NCBI GenBank assembly: GCA_014621425.1 | Contig: JAANBB010000034.1 | Location: 62,001-126,000 of the forward strand | Direction: 5' to 3' | Length of the DNA stretch: 64,000 nt | Source of the DNA: Cylindrodendrum hubeiense | Lineage: Eukaryota; Ascomycota; Sordariomycetes; Hypocreales; Nectriaceae | Shown: piece by piece, positions 22,728 to 33,882 of the stretch | Position numbering within the stretch: the first letter of the stretch is position 1 | Layout: the number at the start of each line of letters is the position of its first letter | The notes under the pieces: model-generated | Databases searched by the model: none | The model's input: the letters and a program-made list of their open reading frames with translations, nothing else | What the model was told of the DNA's origin: nothing | Made by a program: the position numbers and the translations under genes

Positions 22728-23459
22728 TCACTGCTCGTGTGTAAGTTTCACCTCGGCGCATGGCTTGGCGAAATCCTGCCACTCCAAAGCACTCCACTTG
22801 TCCGGATTCTCCGAGGCATCGACGAAATGCTTGATTGCCAGCACGACCTGGTTGGCCCACTTTTTCGCACTCACACGGCCTACACCAGTGGCAAGCGGTG
22901 TCATGAGAACGTTATTAATCATGAGGGCAAGTTCTCTGGGGTGACCCATCTCCAGAAGACGGTTGTGGTTGTCGATAGCGCACAGTAGGCTCCAGACGCA
23001 CTTGTACACGACCTCACGATCCCAGCGAACGTCTTCGGGCATGCGCATAGTCGGGCAAAGAGCGATGTTGCGCGTGCCCCAGACATTGCGAGATCGGGCG
23101 CGGAAATCATCCGGAATGTGGACAAGCGTGCACGACCCCGGAGGTGCGAAGCCGCGATACTCGTCATAAAGCCGCTTCTGGACGACGCGCGTAAGGGCCA
23201 GGTAGTCGTCACGGGGCGACAGACTGCGCGAGATGGCGTCGTCAAAGGCACCGTCGAGGCGACCGAACGAGTTGGCGGGCGAGACGATAGTGTCAAACTG
23301 GACAGACGAAGGGAGCTGGGAGAGGGCACAGTTGTGGATTTGGACGCGCACCGACGCGGGGAGTTGGGAGCGGCGAGCTTCATTGAAAGCGTCGACGAAT
23401 TCGTCCTCCATGCACAGGAGATGGATCTTTGGGATCCTCAAGACAGCGTGGGCGGGCAT
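22728..23459 (-). CDS. Macro-domain-like protein
   Basis: A single exon encodes 243 residues. The core resembles a macro (ADP-ribose-binding) fold: FDTIVSPANSFGRLDGAFDD corresponds to the conserved Asn and Gly-rich first loop, and TPLATGVGRVS to the second phosphate loop. FAPPGSCTLVHIP in the middle fits the strand before the catalytic loop. Members bind or hydrolyse ADP-ribose derivatives, but fungal proteins of this branch are mostly uncharacterised. There is no signal peptide, so it is probably cytosolic or nuclear. The start ATG at 23459 is followed at once by coding sequence of good quality. Confidence 0.75.
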   Translation of the reverse strand: MPAHAVLRIPKIHLLCMEDEFVDAFNEARRSQLPASVRVQIHNCALSQLPSSVQFDTIVSPANSFGRLDGAFDDAISRSLSPRDDYLALTRVVQKRLYDEYRGFAPPGSCTLVHIPDDFRARSRNVWGTRNIALCPTMRMPEDVRWDREVVYKCVWSLLCAIDNHNRLLEMGHPRELALMINNVLMTPLATGVGRVSAKKWANQVVLAIKHFVDASENPDKWSALEWQDFAKPCAEVKLTHEQ

Positions 23460-23772
23460 GGTGATTTGCGTAGTTATGGAGTCGTGTGTTGAGTCGTGAG
23501 AAACAGAAAATTATAACCGCGCTGTTGGCCGTAAGATGACGTAGATGCCTCGCCGGATTTTCCAGCACGTACTCTGTACTAGGATACCCCTGGTGGTTGA
23601 GAGGCCCACTAATTCGGGGGCTGATGCTGACGGCCATGATGCTCCATGGAGCAATGGTGAGCCGCTATCTGAGAATAGGCCGGGCGAGTGATTATTTGTT
23701 ACTTTCGTCACTAAGGCTACTAGTTACTTAATCTGAGAAATTGATGCCATTGTATTTTCCCAAACTTTGTTT
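23460..23772. other. Intergenic spacer
   Basis: This is the promoter side of the macro-domain gene and the 3' side of the dehydrogenase gene. No element is recognised. Confidence 0.5.
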
Positions 23773-25079
23773 TCAAACCTTTGCTGGGTAGTCTACTGTT
23801 TCGACATTGTCCGGGTAAACTAAGTCACCTTGGCGTCGAACCTCATCCAAGGTCTCCATGATTGAGATGGTTTCAGCCAAGCCCAAGTGTTTGCCTTCCT
23901 TCCTTCCTTCAATGATAGCAAAGCCAGCCTCATCGGCTTCCCAAAACATGCCTTGTCCCTCTCCTTCTGGGTTTGTATAATGCAAAAATCCATTATACCA
24001 CCCGCTTCCCTTCCCTGGACCGGGCTTGGACCACCGCTTCTCCTCGACTCCTCCATCTTTGAGGATCAGCTTGGTGGCATTAGGGTTGTGTGCTGTGGGG
24101 AAGAGCTGCAACTCTCCAAGCTCTCCTTGGATCCGCACACTGGCCTGGGAGCCGGCGTCATTCTGGAGGCTCCCGATTCTCATAGAGGTGGTAGAAATGG
24201 CATGAGCATCGCCACCAGAGGATGCGTCTCGAGGGAAAGTTAGAAGCATTGTTGTTGTCTCGTCTGCAGACGTTTGCCCATACTACCAGTCAGTCAGCAA
24301 GTGTATTGTTGGGATGATGTAACTTTTGAGAGGTGACCTACTTTAGTCATAGAAGAAACCACTTTTGGCCCTTCATTTGAGGACTGGTTTCGGCCAAAGA
24401 CCAAAAACGGCCAGGTTAAGCTGTAAACACCAAGGTCAAGTAGTGCGCCCCCAGCAAGGCTTGCATTTACCATTCGATGTTTTCCGTCGTTGAAGGAGAC
24501 TTCCGGGGACATTCTCACACTGCAGTCTGAGAATACCCTATAAATAGTTCCCAGCTTTCCAGAGTCGATGACCTCTCGGACGTAATCCGCCAATGGGAAG
24601 TATCTTGTCCAGAGCGCTTCCATCAAGAAACAGTCTTTTTCTTTAGCCTTTTCCGCCAAAAGCCGCGCTTGCTGGGCATTCACTGTAAACGCCTTCTCGC
24701 AGAGAACATGTTTCCCAGCTTCGAGGCAGAGCATGACATTCTGATAGTGGTGTGAGTGTGGTGTTGCAACATAGATGATCTCGACGTTGGCATCCTGAAC
24801 CAGCTCCTCATACGAGCCGTAAGCTTTGGCAGTAGAAGGAGCTCCAACATCTTTCAGGAATGCTTCAGCCCGGGCACTCGATGAGGAGGATGCAGCCGCA
24901 ACAACAGTATGCTTAATGTTATCGACTCCACGAATGCTCGGATCAAGGAGAAGGTCTTTCGTGCTATGGAGTGCCGTTAGCAATCCGACTCATGTGGGGG
25001 ACAAACCAACGTACAACGTCACTGAGATTGCACCGGTGGCAAGAATTCCCCATCGAATCTCACGAACAGCTGCCATCAT
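23773..25079 (-). CDS. Gfo/Idh/MocA oxidoreductase, dihydrodiol / D-xylose dehydrogenase type
   Basis: Exons 25079-25015, 24963-24342 and 24282-23773 join through introns of 51 and 59 nt into 398 residues. The N-terminal Rossmann stretch WGILATGAIS is followed by YVATPHSHHYQNV and GKHVLCEKAFTVN, where the family's EKP motif appears as EKA, as in dimeric dihydrodiol dehydrogenases. A C-terminal alpha/beta domain contains AGGALLDLGVYSL. Related enzymes oxidise trans-dihydrodiols or D-xylose with NADP in the cytosol; the substrate here is not fixed. The gene is next to, and in the same direction as, an intracellular beta-glucosidase, so a sugar substrate is plausible. Confidence 0.9.
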
Positions 25080-25753
25080 GAAAGTGCAAGGGATAGAGTG
25101 GCAATGAAAGCTTCACAGCTGGCTTAGGAATATCCGGTAACTGTAGAATATTCGTTGTTCTTGACGGAGGCGGAGAGTGGCACTTTTAAGGTTGAATCAT
25201 ATTGCGCACACGAGTCAAGTGGCCCATGTTAGAAATAGGGTGAGTGGATGGCCATTAGCTACTCCGCTCGTCAGACGAAGTGCTAGAAGCGATCCAATAA
25301 GCATATGGAATAGGCGATTGAACGAGCTTTGTTGAGATCACGGAGAGAGGGGGATCCAGAGCGGGGGTGCTCTGACCAATCCATGGCACGCACCTTGCAG
25401 CTGAAGAGTTGGCTGGCACTTGTTAAAAGCGACAGTCCCCGGATTGTGGAGATTAATATACGCGTATCCGGATATTCCGGGTCAGACGTTAGCTATCTCG
25501 CGGTTAAGCACATCCACCTTGAGCAATGTACCAACATCGTCCAATCAGATTGCAGTTCCCGACAGCCAAATCCGTGGCCATCTCGCCGCGTTACTCATGA
25601 TAGAATCTGGAAGAATGCTTACTAATATGGCAATGTTCTTATCTTGTAAATGGCGTCGAAACTGGAAACCGTCACGATAGGTTGTGATAATAATGCTTTA
25701 ACTTTTACAAGGCAGAGTGCACGCTTAATATTCGTCCACAATAGCTTATAATT
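25080..25753. other. Intergenic spacer, dehydrogenase promoter
   Basis: A CreA-type hexamer GCGGGG lies at 25361-25366, about 280 bases upstream of the dehydrogenase start. No gene is supported. Confidence 0.45.
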
Positions 25754-28420
25754 CTAAATCCCCTTCCATGATATTGAGGACAGAACATCAAACTCCATAC
25801 AAAGCGGTGTACAGGCACTGCTATTTCCAACAAGGAGCTCATATTTGCCAGCTTCCATAAGCCATGAATTTGTAGTCTCATCCCAAACACTTGTTGCATA
25901 CTTGGTCGGAATACTGATACAGGCATCAGTCGTGCTGTCAGCGGAAACAAATACTTTAACATATCCTTTTAGCTCCTTTACCGGACGACTGAGTTTTGAC
26001 TCTGTGACAAAACGCACGTAGGCTTGACAAACCTCGCTGCCGTCCACAGATTCATGGGTATTGGTCACTGTTACTGCAACTTGCAGGTGACTTTCCAACC
26101 CAAGGCCCGTGCAGCTCAGTCTCAAATTGCTGAGACGAAAGGACTCATAGGACAGTCCATGGCCGAATGGCCATTGGACTTCCCGCCTAGTCTTCTCGTA
26201 GAATCGATATCCCACATAGATATCCTCGCTGTAGTGACATTTTCCAGCCTCGCAGCGATAGCTCAAAAACGCAGGGTTGTCTTCGATGTAACGCGGCCAG
26301 GATAGAGGTAGCTTGCCAGATGGATTGGTCTTGCCCAGGAGAACATCCGCAATGCTGTGGCCACTTTCATTACCTCCATACCATGCCTGGATCAAAGCGG
26401 GGACCTCATCCCATGGCCCTGAGGCGGGCGTACTGGACTGAATTATCACCACAACATTTGGGTTCGCGGCACAGATTCTTGAAATGAGCTCGGTTTGTTG
26501 CCCCGGGAGTTGAAAGTCCTTTCGGTCAGAACCCTCTGATTCCCATTCAGGGCCAAGACCAACGCACAAAACAACTTGATCGACAGTCTTCGCAAGCTCC
26601 ACGGCGCTTTCAAACTCTTTGGATTGATCGTTGCATCTCATGCACCCAATTCTGACGCCACCGGCTCCGAAGGTCGGAGCGCTAGTCTTGCTCATGTTCG
26701 AGGTCGCTGCACTCCCGAAATCAACTCTCAGACGGTAGGTCCGAGAGCCCTCGAGCTGAATGTGCCCAATCTCCTCGACACTACCAGATCCAAAAAAGCT
26801 TTCACCCCTGGTTTGCGTCTCAGAGTTGTCAACAACAAGCTTATCATCTAGGAAAAGCTTCGCGGCACCGGCCACTGTAATACCGAAGGCGTATTTGTCA
26901 GAGTGTTCGACTACAAGATCGGTCTCGATTCTCGCGTAGAGGCCATTGTCTGAAGCTGCAGGATTGCTATAGTCGTATAGAATGATGTTGGTATCGTCAA
27001 GTTCGAACGTATCCAGTGGATCTTGTGCCTCTTCCCATGGTGGTGAGAGGTACATCTTCATCATAAAATGACCAAGTTTCCCAGTTGGATTTCGGATCAA
27101 GTCTCCTAGCACTGGCAACATGTTATGGATCTGGCAGCCTTCGGCAAAGGCAAGAGGCTCCTCAATCTCGGCACTTAATGCTTCAAAGATGGAGACAGAA
27201 CGATAGGGCCGCAACGACGCTGAGCCTCCCCCGGAGAAGAAGGAGATTTTAGCATTTGGGCCGATTATTGCCGTCTGTTTAAATAATTTAGTTCATTATC
27301 GCTGTATCAAGGTCAAAAGTTGCGGACGAACCTTCTTAGACTTTTGTCGTTTTTGAGAAGAACAACACTGTCGCTCCCCAATCGCCTCAGGAAATCGCGA
27401 GATTGGGGAGTTTCGACGCAAACCTCCTGACCCTGTTCGGGAATTCCCGATCTTGAACACCGATCGATCAGCTTTAGTACCGCTGTTGCTCTCTCGTCAA
27501 TCGTCGCCAATGAAATTTTCCCTACGCCTAGTGCAGTGGAGACTTTCTTTGCTCGCCACTCAGGCGGTCCAGGCATTTCAAGATCTAAGCCACTGTTGAT
27601 GGACTCGACTGTAGAGTATGTGCCAAACCAATCGCTGAGAATACAGCCATCATATTTCCACTCCTTCCTCACAATGTCTGTGAGGATCTCCGGGTTCTCG
27701 CTCATATGAGTCCCGTTGACCCTGTTATAAGCTGTCATGAGGCACCAAGGGTTAGCATCGCGAATGGCAAGCTGGAATGGTAGCAGGTAGATTTCGCGCA
27801 ACGCCCGTTGACTAATGATACAGTTGACAAGTGTTCTCTCGTGCTCCATATCATTAGTAACGAAATGCTTGAGCGCAGACGCAATGCCGCTTTTTTGAAC
27901 GGCTGAAATCATGGCTGCAGCCATAGTGCCACTTAAAACGGGGTCTTCTGAGAAGGACTCAAACCCGCGACCACCGAGAGGACTCCTACACGTTCGATTA
28001 GCAAGATAAGATAGAACGAATAGAATAGTTCGATAGCCTCACATACCTCTGTATGTTAACTGTTGGGCCCAGCCAAACGTGAGCACTCTTTGCATAACAT
28101 TCGCGTGCAATCAACTGCCCCGCCTCCTGCATCAGCCTTGTGTCCCAAGTAGCATCCAAGGCAGTACCACACGGTAAACAGGCGGCGGGGACGCTGTTAA
28201 AGAATCTTGTCCCACGGACACCGTTGGGGCCATCAGACATGCGCAGTTTGGGAATATTTAAGCGAGGGACATTTGCTGTATGCCAGAAGTCGGTGCCTGT
28301 CGCGTCGTTAACTAACTATGCAGTGACACTTGGGTGCAAGGGTGGTTTCAAACCTGAAAGAAGACTAATTTTCTCGCTGGTGGTCAAGTCTTGCAGGGTA
28401 TCCTGCCTGGAACTGAACAT
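25754..28420 (-). CDS. Glycoside hydrolase family 3 beta-glucosidase with PA14 domain, intracellular
   Basis: Exons 28420-28354, 28296-28047, 27985-27328 and 27274-25754 give 831 residues. The first ATG starts [12 protein letters not shown] with no signal peptide, so the enzyme is probably cytosolic. The GH3 N-terminal barrel shows SDGPNGVRG, the substrate-binding KHF, and the nucleophile Asp224 in [13 protein letters not shown]14 domain (about 390-540: [30 protein letters not shown]) is inserted into the second domain, and a fibronectin-III-like C terminus closes the protein, as in many fungal GH3 enzymes of this length. It releases glucose from beta-glucosides or cello-oligosaccharides. The donor of the third intron (GTCCGC) is unusual, but it is the only one that keeps phase. 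Confidence 0.9.
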
Positions 28421-28494
28421 GCCGCTTGCGTCGCCCATCTTTGGAGGCTATCGTGTTTGCGGAAGCAAACCAATGGAGGATACAGGGGATAAGA

Positions 28495-28720
28495 GCAAGT
28501 TTTCCCAAATGGGGTTTCAATTGCTGGGATAAAACCAAAAATTTCTGACTGCCACAAATCAAAAATAAGTAGTGTGTTAGGGATAGCAGGTCTACCGGGG
28601 TAGAATGCCCATTTTGGGCATTCTTGGCTGGCATGTGTGGCAGTCATGATGTAAGTCCATTTTTGAGGTCGGGATATCCTTTCTAGGTCATTCCGGCAGG
28701 TATTGAGACCATTGGATAAG
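28495..28720. repeat. Nested inverted repeat (foldback sequence)
   Basis: The inner hairpin has perfect 9-bp arms (AGAATGCCC 28602-28610 with GGGCATTCT 28616-28624). Outside it lie perfect 11-bp arms (TGACTGCCACA 28546-28556 with TGTGGCAGTCA 28636-28646). Farther out an imperfect pairing continues (CAATTGAAACC-like left arm with GTATTGAGACC near 28700). A degenerate MITE or a structured regulatory element are both possible. Confidence 0.55.
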
Positions 28721-29875
28721 GTCAATTAGCCAGTCATTGTGAGCTGCAGGGTAGGATTGAGGGATCGCGGTCAGATTCATCCGGATTCTCAACCTTTTAG
28801 AACCGTCATGGTCAACCGTCATGATCATCTAGCACACGATTTTCTAGCACATCGAATTTACGCTCTTTTTGGCCCATTCTTGCGGCATTGTATTGAGGAC
28901 CGTTTGATCAGATGATGCCAATTGATGGTATCGATCAGGCTGGTCTACTTTATTTACTTTGAGAGTCTTTATCTACGCCCTTACTGACATTGCAGACGCA
29001 TCGCCATTGTGCTGTCATCACCACAGTCACATCGCCTGTTTTGGGTGGGTTGGTTATTAGGTCTCTGACCATCTCTGTACCATTCCCCCACACAGTACAG
29101 TTAGCACAATAGTTGAGGTTAAAGAAATGCGGAATATGGCCACTGCAATGTTTCTGCTTGATCTAGTTGAGACGCAGTATAGGGTAAGCTAAGTCAAGTT
29201 CGTAAAGTTGTCGAGAGTGGCCTTGTTGGCGCCATATATAATAACTGGATCTGAGTTAGGCTGCTTTTAAAGAATGCTCGAGATATTGATGACGCGGCCC
29301 CTATATTCCGGAAGATGCGGCATAGGTGTGGTGGCGAGTGAGACTTGCTGGCACATGTTTGCTTGTATTACGTCGTAAAAAAAGTCCAGTCTGCTTTTCA
29401 TTATTGGCTGTACGGTGCTTATGTCTGCCTAAAACGCAATGTTCAATTGTCGTTGTGTTGGGTTGTGTTGAGCCTGGGGATTCGTGGAATGATTTTCGAG
29501 CCGAAGTCGACGTGAAGTGTGTCCGCCCGCATGGAAGCCGCCTGCTTGACGTAGAGTAAGCAGAATTCGTCCAAAGTTGATTAAACGGTGTTCAGGTTTG
29601 CAAAATATGTAATCGCCATGTTACTCAGGCTTTTTCGTTCCTGTGACTATTTATCTAGTCTACTCTTGAGTATCGCGCAAGAAATGACGTCAAACTCACA
29701 CCATGTTCGAAATAGGCTTCCGTCGAACTCCGGCATACCGTCGATGCATCGCCTGCAACCTCGCATCAAGCTTGTAACTATGTTACACAAGACACACCAG
29801 AGGTGGTCCCGGGATCGCGTGGGGCCCTAAATCCGATGCGGTCGTCTGTAACGGATTTTAGCCCGGCGTTTCAGG

Positions 29876-29913
29876 CGGAGTTATGTGCGGAGTTGTCTGC
29901 TGTGGGCGGAGTT
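29876..29913 (+). promoter_or_regulatory. Three direct CGGAGTT repeats
   Basis: CGGAGTT lies at 29876, 29888 and 29907, and the complement AACTCCG at 29726. The spacing is 12 and 19 bases. CGG-containing direct repeats are typical half-sites of Zn2Cys6 regulators. They lie 220-260 bases before the SDR at 30136. Confidence 0.35.
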
Positions 29914-30135
29914 GCTGCTCCGGAAATACATATTAATCTGCGCCGAGCTCCACAATTCGGGCCCCCGGCTTCCAAAAACATCCCCAACCCCTTTCATCAG
30001 TGAACAGCGTCACGCCCAGCCAACCACTTTGAGACACGCCCAAAAACCACCCTCAGGCACGCCAACGACCTCATACCATTTATTGGCATCTCTTCAAAAC
30101 TATTCAGGCACATTCATCACTCTCAGACAAGCAGC

Positions 30136-30993
30136 ATGGCCACGAGAGCGCTGGTAGTTGGAGGCACCGGCGGCATTGGCTTCGCAATCGCCTGCCGTAT
30201 CGCCGCCGAATCTGCGTCCTCTACCGTCATTATAAGCGGTCGCAACAAGCCAAAGAACATCCCTCATTCCAACATGGAGTTTCGCCCGCTAGATGCATCG
30301 TCTATGCGCTCAATCAAGAAGTACACAGATGCGTACAAGTCGGCAAAGGAGCAAAGCATAGACCTCCTCGTCCTCACCCAGGGCATCCTTACGACAGCAG
30401 GGAGGACTGAGACCCCCGAAGGACTCGACGTAAAGATGGCACTTCACTATTACGGCAGGCAACTGCTGGTTCGTGAGCTTACTCCAGTTTTGAAGAACGA
30501 CGCCAAGGTCCTTATCGTCCTCGATGGCCTGCGTGGAAGTCCTGTCGGGCTTAACTGGGAAGACCTGGATCTCAAGACACACTACGGCATGTCAAATGCT
30601 GCCCACCACTGTATCTCAATGAACGATGCCATGGTCCAGGCATATGCTGCGCAACAAAAGGGACAGAGTGCCAGTAGACGGCATTATGTGCATGCACACC
30701 CGGGCATTGTCAAGACAGATCTATTTGAATCGCTCCCATGGTATCTGCGGGCTGGTACACGGGTTCTTAGCCACGTTATTGGCGTGGCACCGGAAACTTG
30801 TGCTGCAAACTTGCTCAAAGGGACCTACGATTCTGCAGCTGCAGGAGAAAAGGAGGACAAGTATTGGAGTTGTATTGACGGCACTGGTAATTTGGTGACC
30901 AAGAAGCCTAGCTGGAGCGAAGAAGAGATAAAGAAGGTTGAGGACCACACGTGGAAGATTGTCGATGATGCTATTAATACTCCTTCTCAGTAG
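30136..30993 (+). CDS. Atypical short-chain dehydrogenase/reductase
   Basis: A single exon encodes 285 residues. The N terminus carries a clear Rossmann motif, VVGGTGGIGFAIA, and VIISGRN, so the nucleotide-binding half is intact and probably NADP-type. The catalytic region is not classical: where YxxxK is expected the sequence reads HYGMSNAAHHCISMND, with no lysine four residues after the tyrosine. HAHPGIVKTDLF after it matches the usual PGxVxT step. It belongs to a fungal branch of retinol-dehydrogenase-like SDRs whose activity is not established. It may be a non-standard reductase or a binding protein. Confidence 0.82.
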   Translation: MATRALVVGGTGGIGFAIACRIAAESASSTVIISGRNKPKNIPHSNMEFRPLDASSMRSIKKYTDAYKSAKEQSIDLLVLTQGILTTAGRTETPEGLDVKMALHYYGRQLLVRELTPVLKNDAKVLIVLDGLRGSPVGLNWEDLDLKTHYGMSNAAHHCISMNDAMVQAYAAQQKGQSASRRHYVHAHPGIVKTDLFESLPWYLRAGTRVLSHVIGVAPETCAANLLKGTYDSAAAGEKEDKYWSCIDGTGNLVTKKPSWSEEEIKKVEDHTWKIVDDAINTPSQ

Positions 30994-31518
30994 GAGCCTA
31001 GATCTTTCTGTACTAGAATGTTGGGGTTAACTTTGACCTCCATCGATATGAGTTTGACCTCTGAAGTAGTACAGCGTTAAAGATAGCACCTCGCTCCACT
31101 CAATGATGTACCAATAAATTATTATTATTAATCTTATTCTATATCGCCTGTTTCTAGATAAGATTAGATCTTTGCACAAGTAAATATATTGAATAAGTAA
31201 GTGTACGAGAATATCTATTCTATTTATCTGTAGTTACACTAAACACTTCTAATAGCACATGATCATCTATGGAGTTTAGCTTGTTCTTTTTCTGATGTGC
31301 TAGCATCATCCTTCAACCATGGTATAAGATGCATGCAGTGCAATACTCTGAACTACAGCTGGAAGATTTTAATTAAACTATTTATTCAGTATCTTCTCAA
31401 ATATCAACGGACTAATTGAAGTCAAAACAATCAATATAGAAACTAAACGAAATAATTTGATGTAAATAAATACAAACAGTCATCAGATCACCTAGACCTT
31501 ACTTACTTTATTTCCTTA
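30994..31518. other. AT-rich intergenic spacer
   Basis: This is a strongly AT-rich stretch between two convergent genes. No coding frame or repeat is seen. Confidence 0.5.
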
Positions 31519-32365
31519 TCACAATACCAACCTCATTTGATGCCGCGTCGATTTAACCTCACTGAATCCAATCTGAGAAGCCAGCTTGTCGGCATACTTC
31601 TTAGGGAAGATCCCAGCTGCTAACCACTTCTTCCCAGGGTACTTGGCCATAATAGCTTCCAGCAGCACCTTCGCTTCGCCTTTGCCTCTCCATTCTGGCT
31701 CAACAAATAGAGTGAGCAGCTTGACAGTGTCGACTTTTGCATCATCTGGATCTAAGACGCAACAATACGCGTGCCCGAGTTTGAACGCTCGTCCTGTACG
31801 AGGCTGTTCATTGAAACCCCACACTGGCCAAGGCAAATCATTGGCGCCATGCGATTTGACAAGCCGCTCAACTTCTGCCATTTCACATTCCTCGAGGTTT
31901 GCGACAGAACAACCCTCCGAAGAAGTTCCCTCCCAGCCACTCAGTTATTGCAAGATGGAAAATCCCGCGCGATTATAGAGATTTAAAGCAGGCATGTTCT
32001 TCGTATTGCATTCCAGTTCTAGTAATGTTATACCTCTCTCTCTTTCGGCCTGGATTACAGCATTTAGGGCTTTCAATCCAAGCCCTTGTCTCCGAAAGGA
32101 GGGTATAACGCCCATGGGAGCAAGTCGCGACTCCTTGGGCTTGTCATCTCGTATTGCAATGAAAGCAAATGAGACCGGATTTTCTAAATCGGAAGGCAAG
32201 TGGAAAATGTGGCTGAATTGAAGCTGAGTGAGATTTCTTGTAAACCATTCGGTGATTTGACTCTGCTGTGAAGTCGGTATCACTCCGAACATCCTTTGAA
32301 AAGGCGGTGTTGACAAGTTCAGCGAGTTGGGCTGCTGGAAAGCCCGAGGCAGGTTTAGATATCAT
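31519..32365 (-). pseudogene. Tandem-GNAT acetyltransferase of bacterial type, broken by a frameshift and a stop
   Basis: Reading from the ATG at 32365, residues SGFPAAQLAELVNTAF start a GNAT protein, but the frame is lost in a run of four T near 32316; the next frame continues the same domain. That frame holds a complete acetyl-CoA motif (MGVIPSFRRQGLGLKAL) and NLYNRAGF. An in-frame TAA at 31945-31947 then cuts it from a second GNAT domain in the same frame (LFVEPEWRGKGEAKVLL, then WLAAGIFP). No intron removes the stop: there is no usable donor before it. Two GNAT domains in one chain of this type are known mainly from bacteria, so a transferred origin is likely. Two lesions make it a probable pseudogene; sequencing errors would have to hit twice. 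Confidence 0.7.
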
Positions 32366-33882
32366 AGTGTACAAAGGCGTAAATCAACCAAGATGAGAAT
32401 AAGATAGGATGCCAAGTGGGAAGTCCGTGTCGAGTAATAAGCTTAGGAAACTTTCACCATGGAGGCACGATGGAGTTAAAAGGTCTTCTTAGGAGAAAGA
32501 ATGCTAGAAAGGTGTCTTCTTTCTTAATAATCATATTACCTTCAGTTTTAGCCGACCCAGATAGGAAGGTGATCCTCCCCCTGTTATCACCGGACCAGCA
32601 CGAAGATCATTCCTGCATTTAAAATGGCCCTTGTTCTGAGCAGACGAGTCGCCCTTGTTTTCTTGTTGGCCTTTCATCAGTCGCTGCATTGCTGAGTTTC
32701 TGGAGCCTATTGGAGGCTCGGCATAGCCGACAAAGGGCTGCTTAAATTTAGGTACTGAGCACTCTATTATACGCTATTGGATAGCAAACACTTGCAATAG
32801 AAGTCGTGATCACTGGACAAAATATGAAAAAGTCAAAGTCCCATATCGACTGCTCCTGGTAGAAGCACATGTCGGACCACTCTGGTGACATCTGACCATC
32901 AGCACCCAGTAAGATGGAGGGGTCAGCCCTAGCGACCCAAGGCAGGTAATGTTACACTGACAGGGATGCGATACCAAGCGGTCAAGGTCGAACAATTTCT
33001 CAGGAAGTCAACCGTAGGGCTATCAGTTGCGGGGTATTACACTTATCATAATAAGACCAAGGGTGGCTGGATTAATTGATAAAAGGTGTTTACTAGGTCG
33101 GCCGAAAACGTCAAAGATCTAAGCCAGGGTAGGTTTTGAAATGTTGCTAATGATGACGGCAACTGTAGACATAAGTGAATGTTTCGAGAAGGAGGACATG
33201 ACGAGGGATGCTAAGGTTTTGAGAGCGCCAGGTGGGCGTGGGTTAGGGAGGTGCTTGCTCACAATGCTGTCAATCCCTCAATACTCTGCATATGAGGCTG
33301 GTTGCAGTATCATTATTTCAGATGCGGATTGTTAAGCCCACAACGCCAGAGGCCATGGCTACCAGCCTGCCTTGCTCTGGTTCAAAAGAATTACTGGAGT
33401 TAATCACCTCGGCTTAAAAATTTATCCCGTCTGTCTAGCCTCTCGCTAATTTTCCCTGTAGTCCCCATCTCATGGCACCTTGGCGCTGGACTCCTCCAAT
33501 GGAGCTAGCGCTTCTGCTCCCCTGATTCAGGACATGTCATGTGCTGTGAGATGTGGAGAATCCCTTGTCGGACAATTGAAAGGAGCTGCGCTTAGAAGCG
33601 CCTGTCTTGACAAGTTAGCCAGACTGGGAGTCACTGATGTCGCCCCCGGAATCAGATTCCCCAGACCATGGCTGGATCCAGCTAAAGGTGAAATGAGCCG
33701 CTAGGAGACTGCATACCAAGTGGTGTTCTTGATTGCATTCCCTGGGTTATTCCACGGTGCCGCCTCGCTTCTCGTGAGCTATTTATTATACCTCTTCATG
33801 TCCAAGTACTGATTGCAGCCACCCGTTCCTCCGTCCATTTTCTTCTCACAAAGCCCTTTTTGTATAGCAGATTCGTCTCGCG
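32366..33882. other. Intergenic region of 1.5 kb
   Basis: Short open frames without domains occur on both strands. A TATA-like stretch (TTATTATA) about 100 bases before 33883 may serve the SDR. Nothing else is recognised. Confidence 0.45.

Larger units (their letters stand above)
28421..30135. other. Intergenic region of 1.7 kb with foldback and CGGAGTT repeats
   Basis: The left part, before the beta-glucosidase, contains nested inverted repeats (28495-28720). The right part, before the atypical SDR, contains three CGGAGTT copies at 29876-29913. No coding frame is supported. Confidence 0.5.
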
